DNA of 64,000 nt from Bordetella genomosp. 5 (GTDB lineage Bacteria > Pseudomonadota > Gammaproteobacteria > Burkholderiales > Burkholderiaceae_B), in assembly GCF_002261475.1 (NCBI RefSeq), contig NZ_NEVN01000010.1, positions 1 to 64,000 on the forward strand, written 5' to 3'. Shown piece by piece: positions 43,158 through 51,414 of this stretch. Each line of letters starts with the position of its first letter. Within the stretch, counting starts at the first letter, position 1. The notes beneath the pieces were generated by a model. The model made no database searches. It worked only from the letters and a program-made list of their open reading frames with translations, and had not been told where the DNA came from. Made by a program: the position numbers and the translations under genes.

Positions 43158-43880
43158 TCAGTGTTCCCGGATCAGCGTGGTCGTGAATTCGTAGCGGCCC
43201 GCCGGGTGATACGACAGCGACGCCTCCACGATCTGCCCTGCCTGATCCTTGTACTGACGCCGAATGAACAGGCCCGGTGATTCCGCGGCCACCGCGAGCT
43301 CGCGCGCCACCGTTGCGGGCAGCGCGCAGGCCGAGATCGTCTGCGCCACGGAGGCGATGCGGCGTCCGTAGTGCGCTTCGATCAGGTCCGACACCAGGCG
43401 GTCGGGATGCTCGCGGGCCAGCTTGCGCACGCCCTTGTAATGGGCATCGACGTATAGCTCGGTCCAGACCAGCGGCGGCTGGCCTTCGGCGCCACGTGTG
43501 GACGAAAACTTCAACCAGCGCGTGCCCGGGCCCACGCCCAATTGCAGCGCGAGACCGACATCCACCACCACTTCCTGGGTCTGATGAATGGTGCGCGGCG
43601 TCTCGGCGGCCAGCTGCACCAGGTCTTCGAGCGAGCCGAGCGACTGGCTGAAGCCTGTCCTGGGCCGCGCGGCGATCACCTCCGTGCCGCTGCCCCGGCG
43701 GCGCGCGATCAGGCCCAGGTCCTGCAGCTGGCGCAGCGCGGCGCGCACGGTATGGCGGCTGGCGTCGAATTCCTCGGCCAGGGCATGCTCGGCGGGCAGC
43801 AGCGTGCCCACGGGATACACCTCGCTCGCGATCCGTCGCGCCAGTTCTTCCGAGATGCGGGTGTACAGCGTGATGGACAT
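43158..43880 (-). CDS. GntR-family (HutC/UTRA type) transcriptional regulator
   Basis: GntR regulator, 240 aa. The winged helix-turn-helix occupies 1-70 (ALAEEFDASRHTVRAALRQL) and a UTRA effector domain follows (LVWTELYVDAHYKGV; ESPGLFIRRQYKDQAGQIVEASLSYHPAGRYEF), the usual C-terminus of HutC-type proteins. I start at the ATG at 43880 (MSITLYTRISEEL), the family N-terminus; an ATG ten codons upstream (43910) is possible. It is divergent from the lyase-Bug-fumarase operon and probably represses it through the inverted repeat at 43984-44017. Confidence 0.88.
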   Translation of the reverse strand: MSITLYTRISEELARRIASEVYPVGTLLPAEHALAEEFDASRHTVRAALRQLQDLGLIARRRGSGTEVIAARPRTGFSQSLGSLEDLVQLAAETPRTIHQTQEVVVDVGLALQLGVGPGTRWLKFSSTRGAEGQPPLVWTELYVDAHYKGVRKLAREHPDRLVSDLIEAHYGRRIASVAQTISACALPATVARELAVAAESPGLFIRRQYKDQAGQIVEASLSYHPAGRYEFTTTLIREH

Positions 43881-43983
43881 GGCAGACGGGAAATGGGAGA
43901 CGGACTCCATTCTATCTGCTGCTCCGACCGGCTCCTCCGCTACGGGTAATCCCCGGCGTTGACGCCGGACCAAGCGCCTGCTT

Positions 43984-44017
43984 AAATGTACGTACAACTT
44001 ATTACGAGCGTACATTT
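43984..44017. promoter_or_regulatory. GntR operator candidate, abutting the lyase start codon
   Basis: Inverted arms AAATGTACG (43984-43992) and CGTACATTT (44009-44017) with a 16-bp spacer; the left arm also belongs to a perfect 10-bp palindrome TGTACGTACA (43987-43996). The right arm ends at the base before the ATG at 44018. Either transcription starts very near the ATG or translation starts further in. The divergent gntR gene makes regulator binding likely. Confidence 0.55.
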
Positions 44018-45379
44018 ATGCCCATCTCAGTCCTCGAATCGGCCCTGTTCAAAGATATGTTCGGCACCGCCGCGATGCGCGCCGTGTTCGACGATGAGGC
44101 CACCGTGCGGCGCTATGTGGACACCGAAGTGGCGCTGGCCCGCGTGCAGGGCCGCCTCGGCGTCATCCCCGCCGCGGCCGCGGCCGCCATCGAAGCGCGC
44201 GCCGACGCGGCCGCGATCGACATGGCACGGCTGCGCGACGAGACGGAGATCGTGGGCTATCCCATCCTGCCGCTCGTGCACCAGCTCGCGCACCAGTGCG
44301 GCGCCGAAGGCGAATACCTGCACTGGGGCGCCACCACGCAGGACATCATGGATACGGCCACGGTGCTGCAGGTGCGCGAAGCGCTGGCCATCATCGACGA
44401 CGACCTCGCCGCGCTCGACGGCATTCTCGATGCGCTGGCGCTGCGCTATCGCGACGCACCCATGGCCGGCCGCACCCATCTGCAGCACGCCCTGCCCATC
44501 ACCTTCGGCTACAAGGCGGCCGTCTGGCTGCTGATGGTGCGACGCCATCGCGAGCGCCTCGAACAACTGCGGCCTCGCGTGCTGATCGGCCAGTTCGGCG
44601 GCGCGGCGGGCACCCTTGCGTCGCTGGGCGACGAGGGCCTGGCCGTGCACGCGGCACTCATGCAGGAGCTGGACCTCGGCGCCACGCCGGTCACCTGGCA
44701 CGTGGCGCGCGACGGCCTGGCCGAAACGGTGCAATTCCTGGCCCTGGTGGCGGGCTCGCTGGGCAAGATCGCCGTGGACATCATGCTGATGATGACCAAC
44801 GAATTCGCCGAGGCGTTCGAGCCCTTCGTGAAAGGCCGCGGCGCATCCAGCACCATGCCGCAGAAGCGCAATCCGATCTCGTGCGAACTGATGTGGAGCG
44901 CCTCCAAGACCGTGCGCCAGCACGCCGGACTGGCGCTCGACGCCATGCTGCAGGACTTCGAGCGCGCCACCGGTCCCTGGCATGTCGAGTGGACCGCGGT
45001 GCCCGAGGCCTTCGTGCTGACCGCGGGCGCATTGCGCCAGGCGCGTTTCATGTTGGGCGGGCTCGAAGTGGACACCGCCCGCATGAGCCGCAATCTCGAC
45101 CTCTCGGGCGGCCTCATCGTGGCCGAGGCCGTCATGATGGGCCTCGCGCCGCACATCGGCCGCCAGACCGCGCACGACGTCGTCTATGACGCCTGCCGCG
45201 CCGCGGCCACCGCGCGCCGCCGCCTGGCCGACGTGCTGCGCGAGGATCCGCGCGTCACGCAGCGCCTGGACGGCGATGCCATCGAACGCCTGTGCGACCC
45301 CGCCAACTATCTCGGCGCGGCCCCCGCCATGGTCGACCGCATGCGCGACCACGCCTACGTTCCCCATTCGCCGGCCTGA
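44018..45379 (+). CDS. Fumarase/aspartase superfamily lyase, CMLE (PcaB)-like
   Basis: Lyase of the argininosuccinase/fumarase class II superfamily, 453 aa, closest in style to 3-carboxy-cis,cis-muconate cycloisomerase and adenylosuccinate lyase. The signature loop SSTMPQKRNP lies at 277-286 with the catalytic Ser, and GRTHLQHALPITFGYK (about 148) and LHWGATTQDIMDT (about 105) are the other conserved regions. No other protocatechuate gene is near; instead it is followed by a Bug receptor and a class I fumarase. A reaction releasing fumarate from an N- or C-substituted succinate would fit, but this is inference. The start lies directly after an operator-like repeat. Confidence 0.87.
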   Translation: MPISVLESALFKDMFGTAAMRAVFDDEATVRRYVDTEVALARVQGRLGVIPAAAAAAIEARADAAAIDMARLRDETEIVGYPILPLVHQLAHQCGAEGEYLHWGATTQDIMDTATVLQVREALAIIDDDLAALDGILDALALRYRDAPMAGRTHLQHALPITFGYKAAVWLLMVRRHRERLEQLRPRVLIGQFGGAAGTLASLGDEGLAVHAALMQELDLGATPVTWHVARDGLAETVQFLALVAGSLGKIAVDIMLMMTNEFAEAFEPFVKGRGASSTMPQKRNPISCELMWSASKTVRQHAGLALDAMLQDFERATGPWHVEWTAVPEAFVLTAGALRQARFMLGGLEVDTARMSRNLDLSGGLIVAEAVMMGLAPHIGRQTAHDVVYDACRAAATARRRLADVLREDPRVTQRLDGDAIERLCDPANYLGAAPAMVDRMRDHAYVPHSPA

Positions 45380-45423
45380 CCGGCGCCCACCCCACACAGC
45401 ACAAGAACACACGGAGACAAACC

Positions 45424-46404
45424 ATGAAGAACTGGATGGCGGCACTGACCGTCGCGGGCGCGTTCGCCCTGCCGCTGGGCGCGCAAGCGCAAGACAGCTA
45501 CCCCTCGCGGGCCATCACCTGGATCGTGCCGTTCGCAGCCGGCGGCCCCACGGACGCGATGGCGCGCAACGTGGCCAACCGGGTCGCGCAGGAGCTCAAG
45601 CAGACCATCCTGATCGAGAACGTCGGCGGCGCGGGCGGCACCATCGGCGCGGCCAAGGCCGCGAAGTCCACGCCCGACGGCTACACCTTCCTGGTCGGCC
45701 ATATCGGCTATATGGCCGCCGCGCCTTCGCTGTATGCCCGCCTGCCGTACGACCCGGCGCGCGACTTCCAGGCGGTGTTCCGCTTCCCCGATACGCCGCT
45801 GGTGCTGCTGGTCGGCGAAAAATCGCCCTATAAATCCGTGTCCGACCTCATCGCGTTCGGCAAGCAGAACCCCGGCAAGCTCAACTTCAGCAACGCGGGC
45901 GTGGGCTCGACCTCGCATCTGGTGGCGGCCATGTTCGCCAGCCAGGCCGGCATGGAGATCACGCCCATCGCCTACAAGGGCGCGGGCCCGGCGCTCAACG
46001 ACCTGATGGGCAATCAGGTGGACGCCATGTTCGACCAGACCAACACCGCCCTGCCGCAGACCCAGGGCGGCAAGGTGCGCGCGCTCGGTCTCACGTCGAG
46101 CGAGCGCATGCCGCAGTTCCCCGAGGTCCCCACGATGGGCGAGAAGGCCATCCCCGGGTTCCAGGTCTCGACCTGGTACGGCCTCTACGCGCCCAAGGGC
46201 ACGCCCGACGCGGTGGTGCAGACGATGTACCAGGCCTGGCAGAAAGCGCTGCAGGATCAGGCCTTCACGGGGCGCATGAGCGAGCAGGGCATTCAGCTGC
46301 TGCAGCCCGCGCAATACGCGCCGGCGGCCTTCCAGCAATTCACGGCCGAAGAGATCCAGCGCTGGGCGCAGGTGATCAAGCAGGCCGGCATCACGCTGCA
46401 ATAG
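45424..46404 (+). CDS. Bug-family tripartite tricarboxylate-type solute-binding protein
   Basis: Periplasmic carboxylate receptor, 326 aa. The signal peptide ends at LGAQA-Q and is followed by YPSRAITWIVPFAAGGPTDAMAR, the Bug signature. It lies between the lyase gene (44 bp) and the fumarase gene (9 bp), on the same strand, so the three are co-transcribed and the receptor presumably binds the lyase substrate. There are no permease genes beside it. An ACACGGAGA site stands before the ATG at 45424. Confidence 0.91.
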   Translation: MKNWMAALTVAGAFALPLGAQAQDSYPSRAITWIVPFAAGGPTDAMARNVANRVAQELKQTILIENVGGAGGTIGAAKAAKSTPDGYTFLVGHIGYMAAAPSLYARLPYDPARDFQAVFRFPDTPLVLLVGEKSPYKSVSDLIAFGKQNPGKLNFSNAGVGSTSHLVAAMFASQAGMEITPIAYKGAGPALNDLMGNQVDAMFDQTNTALPQTQGGKVRALGLTSSERMPQFPEVPTMGEKAIPGFQVSTWYGLYAPKGTPDAVVQTMYQAWQKALQDQAFTGRMSEQGIQLLQPAQYAPAAFQQFTAEEIQRWAQVIKQAGITLQ

Positions 46405-46413
46405 GATCCCGTC

Positions 46414-47931
46414 ATGCGCGTCGTGCAAGCCGCGGACATCGAGACCAGCATCGCCAGCGCGCTGCAATCGATCAGCCACACCCACCCGGCGGATTTCGTG
46501 CAGGCGCTGAAAGCCGCGCATGCACGCGAAACCCGCGACGCGGCGCGCCAGGCCCTGCTGCAGCTGCTGGTCAACAGCAAACTGGCCGCGGCGGCGCGCC
46601 GGCCCGTCTGCCAGGACACCGGCGTGGTGCACGTGTATGTGCGCATGGGTATGGACGTGCGCGTCATGCACGATGACGCGGGGCCCACGCCCAGCCTGCA
46701 GACGCTGGCCAACCGGGCGGTCGCGCGCGCCTATACCTGTTCCACCAATCCGCTGCGGGCCTCCATCATTCGCCACCCGCTCGGCGCGCGGCGCAACACG
46801 CGCGACAACACGCCGGCCATCGTGCAGGTCGAGCTCGTCGAGGGTGAAGACCTGCGGCTCACCGTCGTGGCCAAGGGCGGCGGCGGCGACGTCAAGGCGC
46901 GCTATGCCATGCTCAACCCCAGCGACAGCGTGGCGGACTGGGTCGTGGCGCAACTGCCGGGCATGGGTGCGGGCTGGTGCCCGCCCGGCGTGCTGGGTCT
47001 GGGCGTGGGCGGCTCGCCCGAGCAGGCCATGGCGCTCGCCAAACGCGCACTGTTCGCACCGATCGACATGCCGGCTCTGCTCGCGCGCGGCGCCGCCACG
47101 CCCGAAGAGGCCTTGCGCGTCGAGGTGCACGACCGGGTCAACGCGCTGGGCATCGGTGCGCAGGGCCTGGGCGGCGACACCACCCTGCTCGACGTCAAGG
47201 TGGCCACCGCGCCGTCGCATGCCGCGCTGCTGCCGGTGGCGCTCGTGCCCAACTGCGCGGCCACCCGTCATGTCACATTCGACATGCCGCTGGCGGGTCC
47301 GGCGCATCTGCCCGAGACCGATCCCGCCGTGTGGGACGGCATCCCCGATGCGCTGCCCGACCGATCGGGCCGGCGCGTGGATCTCGACACGCTCACGCGC
47401 GACGACGTCGCGAGCTGGCAGGCCGGCGAAACCCTGTTGTTGTCGGGCAAGCTGCTCACGGGCCGGGATGCCGCGCACAAGCGCATGGCCGACCTGCTCG
47501 ATCAGGGCCAGCCCTTGCCCGTGCCGCTGCAGGGCCGCGCGCTCTACTACGTCGGCCCCGTGGATCCCATCGACGGCGAGGCGGTGGGCCCGGCCGGCCC
47601 CACCACGGCGACCCGCATGGACAAGTTCATGCCGCAGCTGCTCGCGCGCACCGGTCTGCTGCTGACCATCGGCAAGGCCGAGCGGGGCGCCGAAGCGCGC
47701 GCCGCCATCCGCGCGCATGGCGCGCCGTACCTGATCGCCGTGGGCGGCGCGGCCTATCTGGTGGCGCGCAGCGTGCAGGCCGCGCGCGTGGTGGCGTTCG
47801 CCGATCTGGGCATGGAAGCGATCTACGAATTCGTGGTGCGGGACATGCCGGTGACCGTGGCGGTGGACGCAGGCGGCCGCTCGCTGCATGCGGTGTTCGA
47901 GCTCGTGCCCGAACCTGGCCGCACCGCTTGA
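46414..47931 (+). CDS. Class I fumarate hydratase ([4Fe-4S], FumA-type fused)
   Basis: Iron-sulfur fumarase, 505 aa, with alpha and beta parts in one chain. The cluster cysteines are C66 (CQDTG), C189 (AGWCPPG) and C281 (PNCAATRH), spaced 123 and 92 residues, close to the spacing in E. coli FumA. The beta part carries the GEAVGPAGPTTATRMDKFMPQLL signature. Nine bases separate it from the Bug gene. As part of the operon it would hydrate fumarate, or a related mesaconate/tartrate-type acid, formed by the lyase. Such enzymes are oxygen-labile. Confidence 0.9.
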   Translation: MRVVQAADIETSIASALQSISHTHPADFVQALKAAHARETRDAARQALLQLLVNSKLAAAARRPVCQDTGVVHVYVRMGMDVRVMHDDAGPTPSLQTLANRAVARAYTCSTNPLRASIIRHPLGARRNTRDNTPAIVQVELVEGEDLRLTVVAKGGGGDVKARYAMLNPSDSVADWVVAQLPGMGAGWCPPGVLGLGVGGSPEQAMALAKRALFAPIDMPALLARGAATPEEALRVEVHDRVNALGIGAQGLGGDTTLLDVKVATAPSHAALLPVALVPNCAATRHVTFDMPLAGPAHLPETDPAVWDGIPDALPDRSGRRVDLDTLTRDDVASWQAGETLLLSGKLLTGRDAAHKRMADLLDQGQPLPVPLQGRALYYVGPVDPIDGEAVGPAGPTTATRMDKFMPQLLARTGLLLTIGKAERGAEARAAIRAHGAPYLIAVGGAAYLVARSVQAARVVAFADLGMEAIYEFVVRDMPVTVAVDAGGRSLHAVFELVPEPGRTA

Positions 47932-47969
47932 GCTGGCGCGCCGCGCGCCACCCGACACACGCCGCACCT

Positions 47970-48011
47970 GCCGCGCGGTACTCGACACACGCCGCGCGGT
48001 ACTCGAGACAA
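47970..48011. repeat. Two tandem 21-bp repeats
   Basis: GCCGCGCGGTACTCGACACAC (written here in two parts: GCCGCGCGGTACTC + GACACAC) at 47970-47990 is followed by a copy with two changes at 47991-48011. A weaker partial copy precedes them. They lie between the convergent fumarase and SDR genes. Confidence 0.7.
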
Positions 48012-48013
48012 AC

Positions 48014-48037
48014 GGCGAGCGGCGTTGCCGCTCTGCC
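48014..48037. terminator. Hairpin, probable terminator between convergent genes
   Basis: GAGCGGC / GCCGCTC with a GTT loop, extendable to a 10-bp stem with one bulged T. It lies 7 bp past the SDR stop on the minus strand. There is no T run. Confidence 0.45.
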
Positions 48038-48043
48038 CATGTG

Positions 48044-48823
48044 TCAGCGCATCACCAGACCGCCGTCCACGAACAGCACCTGGCCCGTCATGAAGCCGCT
48101 CCAGTCGGACGCCAGAAACAGCACCGGACCAGCCACGTCTTCGGGGCGGGCGATGCGGCGCAGCGGCGTGGCGGCAATCAACGTTTCGCGGAACGCGGCC
48201 TGCGTCTCGCCGCTGGCCTGGGTCGGATAGACGAGGCCGGGCGCCACGCAATTGACGCGGACCCCGTGCGGACCGAGCTCGGCGGCGAGATTACGGCTGA
48301 AGGCCACCAGCGCGGCCTTGGCCGTCGTGTAGTCGTGGTACGGCACCACCGGATGCTCGACCAGATTGCTCGCGATGTTCACGATGCAGCCCTGCGCGCG
48401 CCGCTTGAAATGCGGCACGGCCGCCTGGCATACGTTGAACGCGGCGCCGACCGCGCCATCGAACTGCGATTGATAGTCCTGCCAGGACAGCGCATCGAAC
48501 GCGGTGCGGCGGCGCGGATCGAAGGCGTAATGACGCAGCGCGTTGTTGACCAGCACGTCCAGCCGCCCCGTTTCCTGCACGATGCTGTCCACCATGGCCT
48601 GCACCGCTGGCGCCGAGCCCACGTCGGCCTGCACGGCCCACGCATCGCCGCCCAACGCCTGGCATTGCTCGGCCACGGCCTGCGCGGCGCTGGCGTTGCT
48701 GAGATAGTTCACGACCACCGTGGCGCCCTCGCGCGCGAAAGCGCGTGCGATCTCGGCGCCGATGCCCCGGCTGGCGCCGGTCACGAGCACGACTTTCCCG
48801 GCAAACTTGCGATCCGCGCTCAT
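48044..48823 (-). CDS. Short-chain dehydrogenase/reductase, FabG-like
   Basis: NADPH-type SDR, 259 aa. Motifs: TGASRGIG near residue 15, VNNA near 93 (the usual final Gly is Leu), catalytic YTTAK near 165, and FLASDWSGFMTGQVLFVDGG at the C-terminus, typical of FabG-like reductases. It starts 1 bp after the stop of the ABC substrate-binding gene and is the last of six genes beginning with the LuxE/LuxC pair. It could reduce the aldehyde made by the LuxC-like enzyme, or oxidise an alcohol substrate before it; both are inference. Confidence 0.9.
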   Translation of the reverse strand: MSADRKFAGKVVLVTGASRGIGAEIARAFAREGATVVVNYLSNASAAQAVAEQCQALGGDAWAVQADVGSAPAVQAMVDSIVQETGRLDVLVNNALRHYAFDPRRRTAFDALSWQDYQSQFDGAVGAAFNVCQAAVPHFKRRAQGCIVNIASNLVEHPVVPYHDYTTAKAALVAFSRNLAAELGPHGVRVNCVAPGLVYPTQASGETQAAFRETLIAATPLRRIARPEDVAGPVLFLASDWSGFMTGQVLFVDGGLVMR

Positions 48824-48824
48824 G

Positions 48825-49841
48825 TCAGGCTCCCGGCAACAGGCTGGCGTCCACCACGCTGGCCACGTCGATGGGACGCTTGATCAACCCGAGCGCGCGG
48901 TAGGCGTCGGCGGCGCGCTGCAGCGCGTCGACATCGAAGGTGCCCAGCGGCCGCGCTACGCCGCCCGCGCCCGGCGAGGCCAGGCTCGAGGCATTGCGCA
49001 GCTTGATCACTTCGAGGTTGATGGCGCGATCGGTACCGTCGATGGCGCGCTTGCCGGCCAGCGTGGCGGCTTCCTCGGGGTTCGCGATCATCCAGGCGGC
49101 GCTGTCGCGATAGCCTTTCAGGAACGCGCGCAGCAACGCGGCGCGCTCCTTCAGCACCGACTCGCGCACGACGAACAGATCGCTCGAGACGTTGATCACG
49201 TCGCGCACTTCCATCACATCGACCTCGCCCAATCCGCGGCGCCGGCCCACCGCGAGGCCGGTGTCCGTGGCGGCGGTCGCGCCGACCTGGCCCTGCAGGA
49301 GCGGCGCGAAATTCAGCACGCCGGTCACCACGATCTCGACATCGGCTTCGGTCAGCCCCGCCTGATGCAACATCACGAGCAGATTCTGGCGCGTCCCGCT
49401 GGCCAGGCTGTACACGCCGATGCGCTTGCCCTTGAGGTCGGCCGGCCGCCGGATGTTGGCGGACTTGAGCGACACTACGTTGAAGACGTTCTGCGGATAG
49501 ATGTCATAGATGGCGCGCAGCGGCTCGCCCTTGTCGAGCGCGGCGAACAGCGAGCCCGGGTCGGTGAAGGCCACATCCGCCTGCCCGCTGAGGATGTTGC
49601 GGATGGCGTCGCCCCCGCCCGCGCCGGGCAGGTAGACGAGCTCCACGCCCTGCGCCTTGAAGAAGCCCTTGTCGGGCTCGGCGAGCAGGTTGGTGATCTC
49701 CGCGATCGGCTTGCTCCAGCCAGCCAGCGTGATCCTGCCGGTGGCGGCGCCCTGCGCGCGCGCCAGCGGACCGAAGGCGGCGAGCCCGGCCAGGCCGGCG
49801 GCGGCGCCCAGCAGGGCACGGCGTTGAAGAGACGGCAGCAT
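48825..49841 (-). CDS. NitT/TauT-type ABC transporter substrate-binding protein
   Basis: Periplasmic receptor, 338 aa, of the SsuA/ThiY-like family. The N-terminus LQRRALLGAAAGLAGLAAFG has twin arginines and may be Tat-exported; cleavage is near ARAQ-G. The core has GQADVAFTDPGSLFAALDKGEP and LKGKRIGVYSLASGTRQNLLV, usual for this family. I start at the ATG at 49841, which has AGGA eight bases upstream; an ATG at 49865 overlapping the permease stop (ATGA) would add eight residues. It serves the permease and ATPase encoded just upstream. Confidence 0.9.
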   Translation of the reverse strand: MLPSLQRRALLGAAAGLAGLAAFGPLARAQGAATGRITLAGWSKPIAEITNLLAEPDKGFFKAQGVELVYLPGAGGGDAIRNILSGQADVAFTDPGSLFAALDKGEPLRAIYDIYPQNVFNVVSLKSANIRRPADLKGKRIGVYSLASGTRQNLLVMLHQAGLTEADVEIVVTGVLNFAPLLQGQVGATAATDTGLAVGRRRGLGEVDVMEVRDVINVSSDLFVVRESVLKERAALLRAFLKGYRDSAAWMIANPEEAATLAGKRAIDGTDRAINLEVIKLRNASSLASPGAGGVARPLGTFDVDALQRAADAYRALGLIKRPIDVASVVDASLLPGA

Positions 49842-49861
49842 GGTGAGCGTCCTGGTTGATG

Positions 49862-50641
49862 TCATGGTTGATCGGTATAGGGGCGCAGCAGGCGGCGTTC
49901 GAGCCACAGCGTGGCCTGATAGCAAACCAGGCCGATGACGGCGATGGCGGTGAGCGCGGCGAACATGAGCGGCGTGTCCATCATGCCCTGCGCGGCGATG
50001 ATCACCGCGCCCAGGCCGCGGCTCGCGCCGATGAACTCGCCGACCACCGCCCCCACCAGCGCGAGCACCACGGCCACGCGCAGCCCGGCCAGAATGCCGG
50101 GCAGCCCGGCGGGCAGCTTCAGGCGCAGCAGTGTCTGGGTGCGCGACGCGCCCAGCATGCCAAAGAGCTGCAAGCGATTGGGATCGACCTGACGCAGACT
50201 GGTCAGGGTGTTTTCCATCAGCGGAAAGAAGCAGATCAGCGCGGTCATCACCACGGTGGGAGCCATGCCGAACCCGAACCACAGCACGAAGAGCGGCGCG
50301 AGCGCCAGCTTGGGCACCACCTGACTCACGATCACATAGGGCTTGAGCACGCGGTCGAGCAACGCCGACTCGGCCAGCGCGACGCCGATCGCCAACCCGG
50401 CCGCACCGCCGAGCGCAAGGCCGAGCAACATCTCGGCCACGGTCGTGCCGATATGCGGCCAGAGGTAGCCCGAGGCCAGCGTGTTCCAGAGCGTGGCCGC
50501 CACGGCCGACGGCGCGGGCAGCACCAGGGCCGACATGCCGGTCTGCCGCACCACGGCCTCCCAGATGCCAACGAGCGCGACGAGCAGCGCGAGCGACATC
50601 AGGCGCGCGCTGGCGCGGCGGCCACGTAACAAGCGGCTCAT
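49862..50641 (-). CDS. NitT/TauT-type ABC transporter permease
   Basis: Inner-membrane permease, 259 aa, of the SsuC/TauC group, with about six helices; the first spans MSLALLVALVGIWEAVV. The ATPase-contact loop is RLQLFGMLGASRTQTLLRLKLPAGLPGILAG, with the EAA-like Gly, and PLFVLWFGFGMAPTVVMTALICFFPL is a typical central region. It overlaps the ATPase gene by 4 bp (ATGA). It works with the ATPase at 50638 and the binding protein at 48825; their association with acyl-reduction enzymes suggests import of an organic acid, possibly aromatic. Confidence 0.92.
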   Translation of the reverse strand: MSRLLRGRRASARLMSLALLVALVGIWEAVVRQTGMSALVLPAPSAVAATLWNTLASGYLWPHIGTTVAEMLLGLALGGAAGLAIGVALAESALLDRVLKPYVIVSQVVPKLALAPLFVLWFGFGMAPTVVMTALICFFPLMENTLTSLRQVDPNRLQLFGMLGASRTQTLLRLKLPAGLPGILAGLRVAVVLALVGAVVGEFIGASRGLGAVIIAAQGMMDTPLMFAALTAIAVIGLVCYQATLWLERRLLRPYTDQP

Positions 50642-51414
50642 GCCGTACCTCCGGTCATGGCGTCGTAGACGCGCGCGCAGCAGGCATTGAAGGGCGCGCC
50701 ATGCCGCATCGACGGGTGGCGCGGCGAGTGCAGGTCGACGCCGATGTCGGCGACCAGCCTGCCGCGATGCATCACGCCGACGCGATCGCCGAGGTAAACC
50801 GCCTCGCCGATATCGTGGGTGACGAACAGCACCGTCGTGCTGCGCAGCCGGCACATGCGCAGCAGGTCATCCTGCAGCTCGCCGCGCGTGATGGCATCCA
50901 GGGCCGCGAAGGGTTCGTCGAGCAACAGCAGCGCCGGCTCGAGAATCAGCGCGCGCGCGAGCGCCACGCGGCTCTGCTGGCCGCCGGAAAGCTGGCGCGG
51001 ATAGCGTTGTGCATGGTCGGCCAGACCCAGCATCGCGAGCAGCTCCTGCGCGCGCGAGAGGTCGTCGGCGCCGGGTCGGCGCTGCAGCGATACCGGCAGC
51101 AGCACGTTATCGATCACGCGATGCCAGTCCAGCAAGGTGGGCGCCTGGAACACATACCCCAGTTGCGGCCCCGGCGCGGCGGCGCTGCCGTCGGCCTGCA
51201 CGACGCGGCCGCGCTGCGGCGCGAGTAGGCCGGCGGCCAGCTTGAGCAGCGTGGTCTTGCCGCAGCCGCTGCGGCCCACCAGGGTGTGAAAGCCGCCCTC
51301 CTCCAGCCGCCAGTCCACGCCGTCGACGATGGCCGGACTGCCCGGGTAGGCATAGACGGCCTGCCGGATATCCAGAAAGGGCGGCGGCGCCGGGTGTGCG
51401 GGTTCAGGGTTCAT
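50638..51414 (-). CDS. NitT/TauT-type ABC transporter ATP-binding protein
   Basis: ABC ATPase, 258 aa, of the SsuB/TauB type. Walker A GRSGCGKTT (about 53-61), Q-loop in YVFQAPTLLDW, signature LSGGQQSRVALARAL, Walker B LLLLDEPFAALD and the H-loop in FVTHDIGEAVYLGDRV are all present. The gene overlaps the LuxC-like gene upstream by 11 bp and the permease downstream by 4 bp, tying the transporter to the acyl-reduction genes in one transcript. Confidence 0.94.
   Translation of the reverse strand: MNPEPAHPAPPPFLDIRQAVYAYPGSPAIVDGVDWRLEEGGFHTLVGRSGCGKTTLLKLAAGLLAPQRGRVVQADGSAAAPGPQLGYVFQAPTLLDWHRVIDNVLLPVSLQRRPGADDLSRAQELLAMLGLADHAQRYPRQLSGGQQSRVALARALILEPALLLLDEPFAALDAITRGELQDDLLRMCRLRSTTVLFVTHDIGEAVYLGDRVGVMHRGRLVADIGVDLHSPRHPSMRHGAPFNACCARVYDAMTGGTA

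Noticed and set aside
45355-47988. 877-codon minus-strand open frame across the Bug and fumarase genes
   Set aside because: Antisense shadow with strongly biased His/Arg/Gly composition; both plus-strand genes have intact family motifs.
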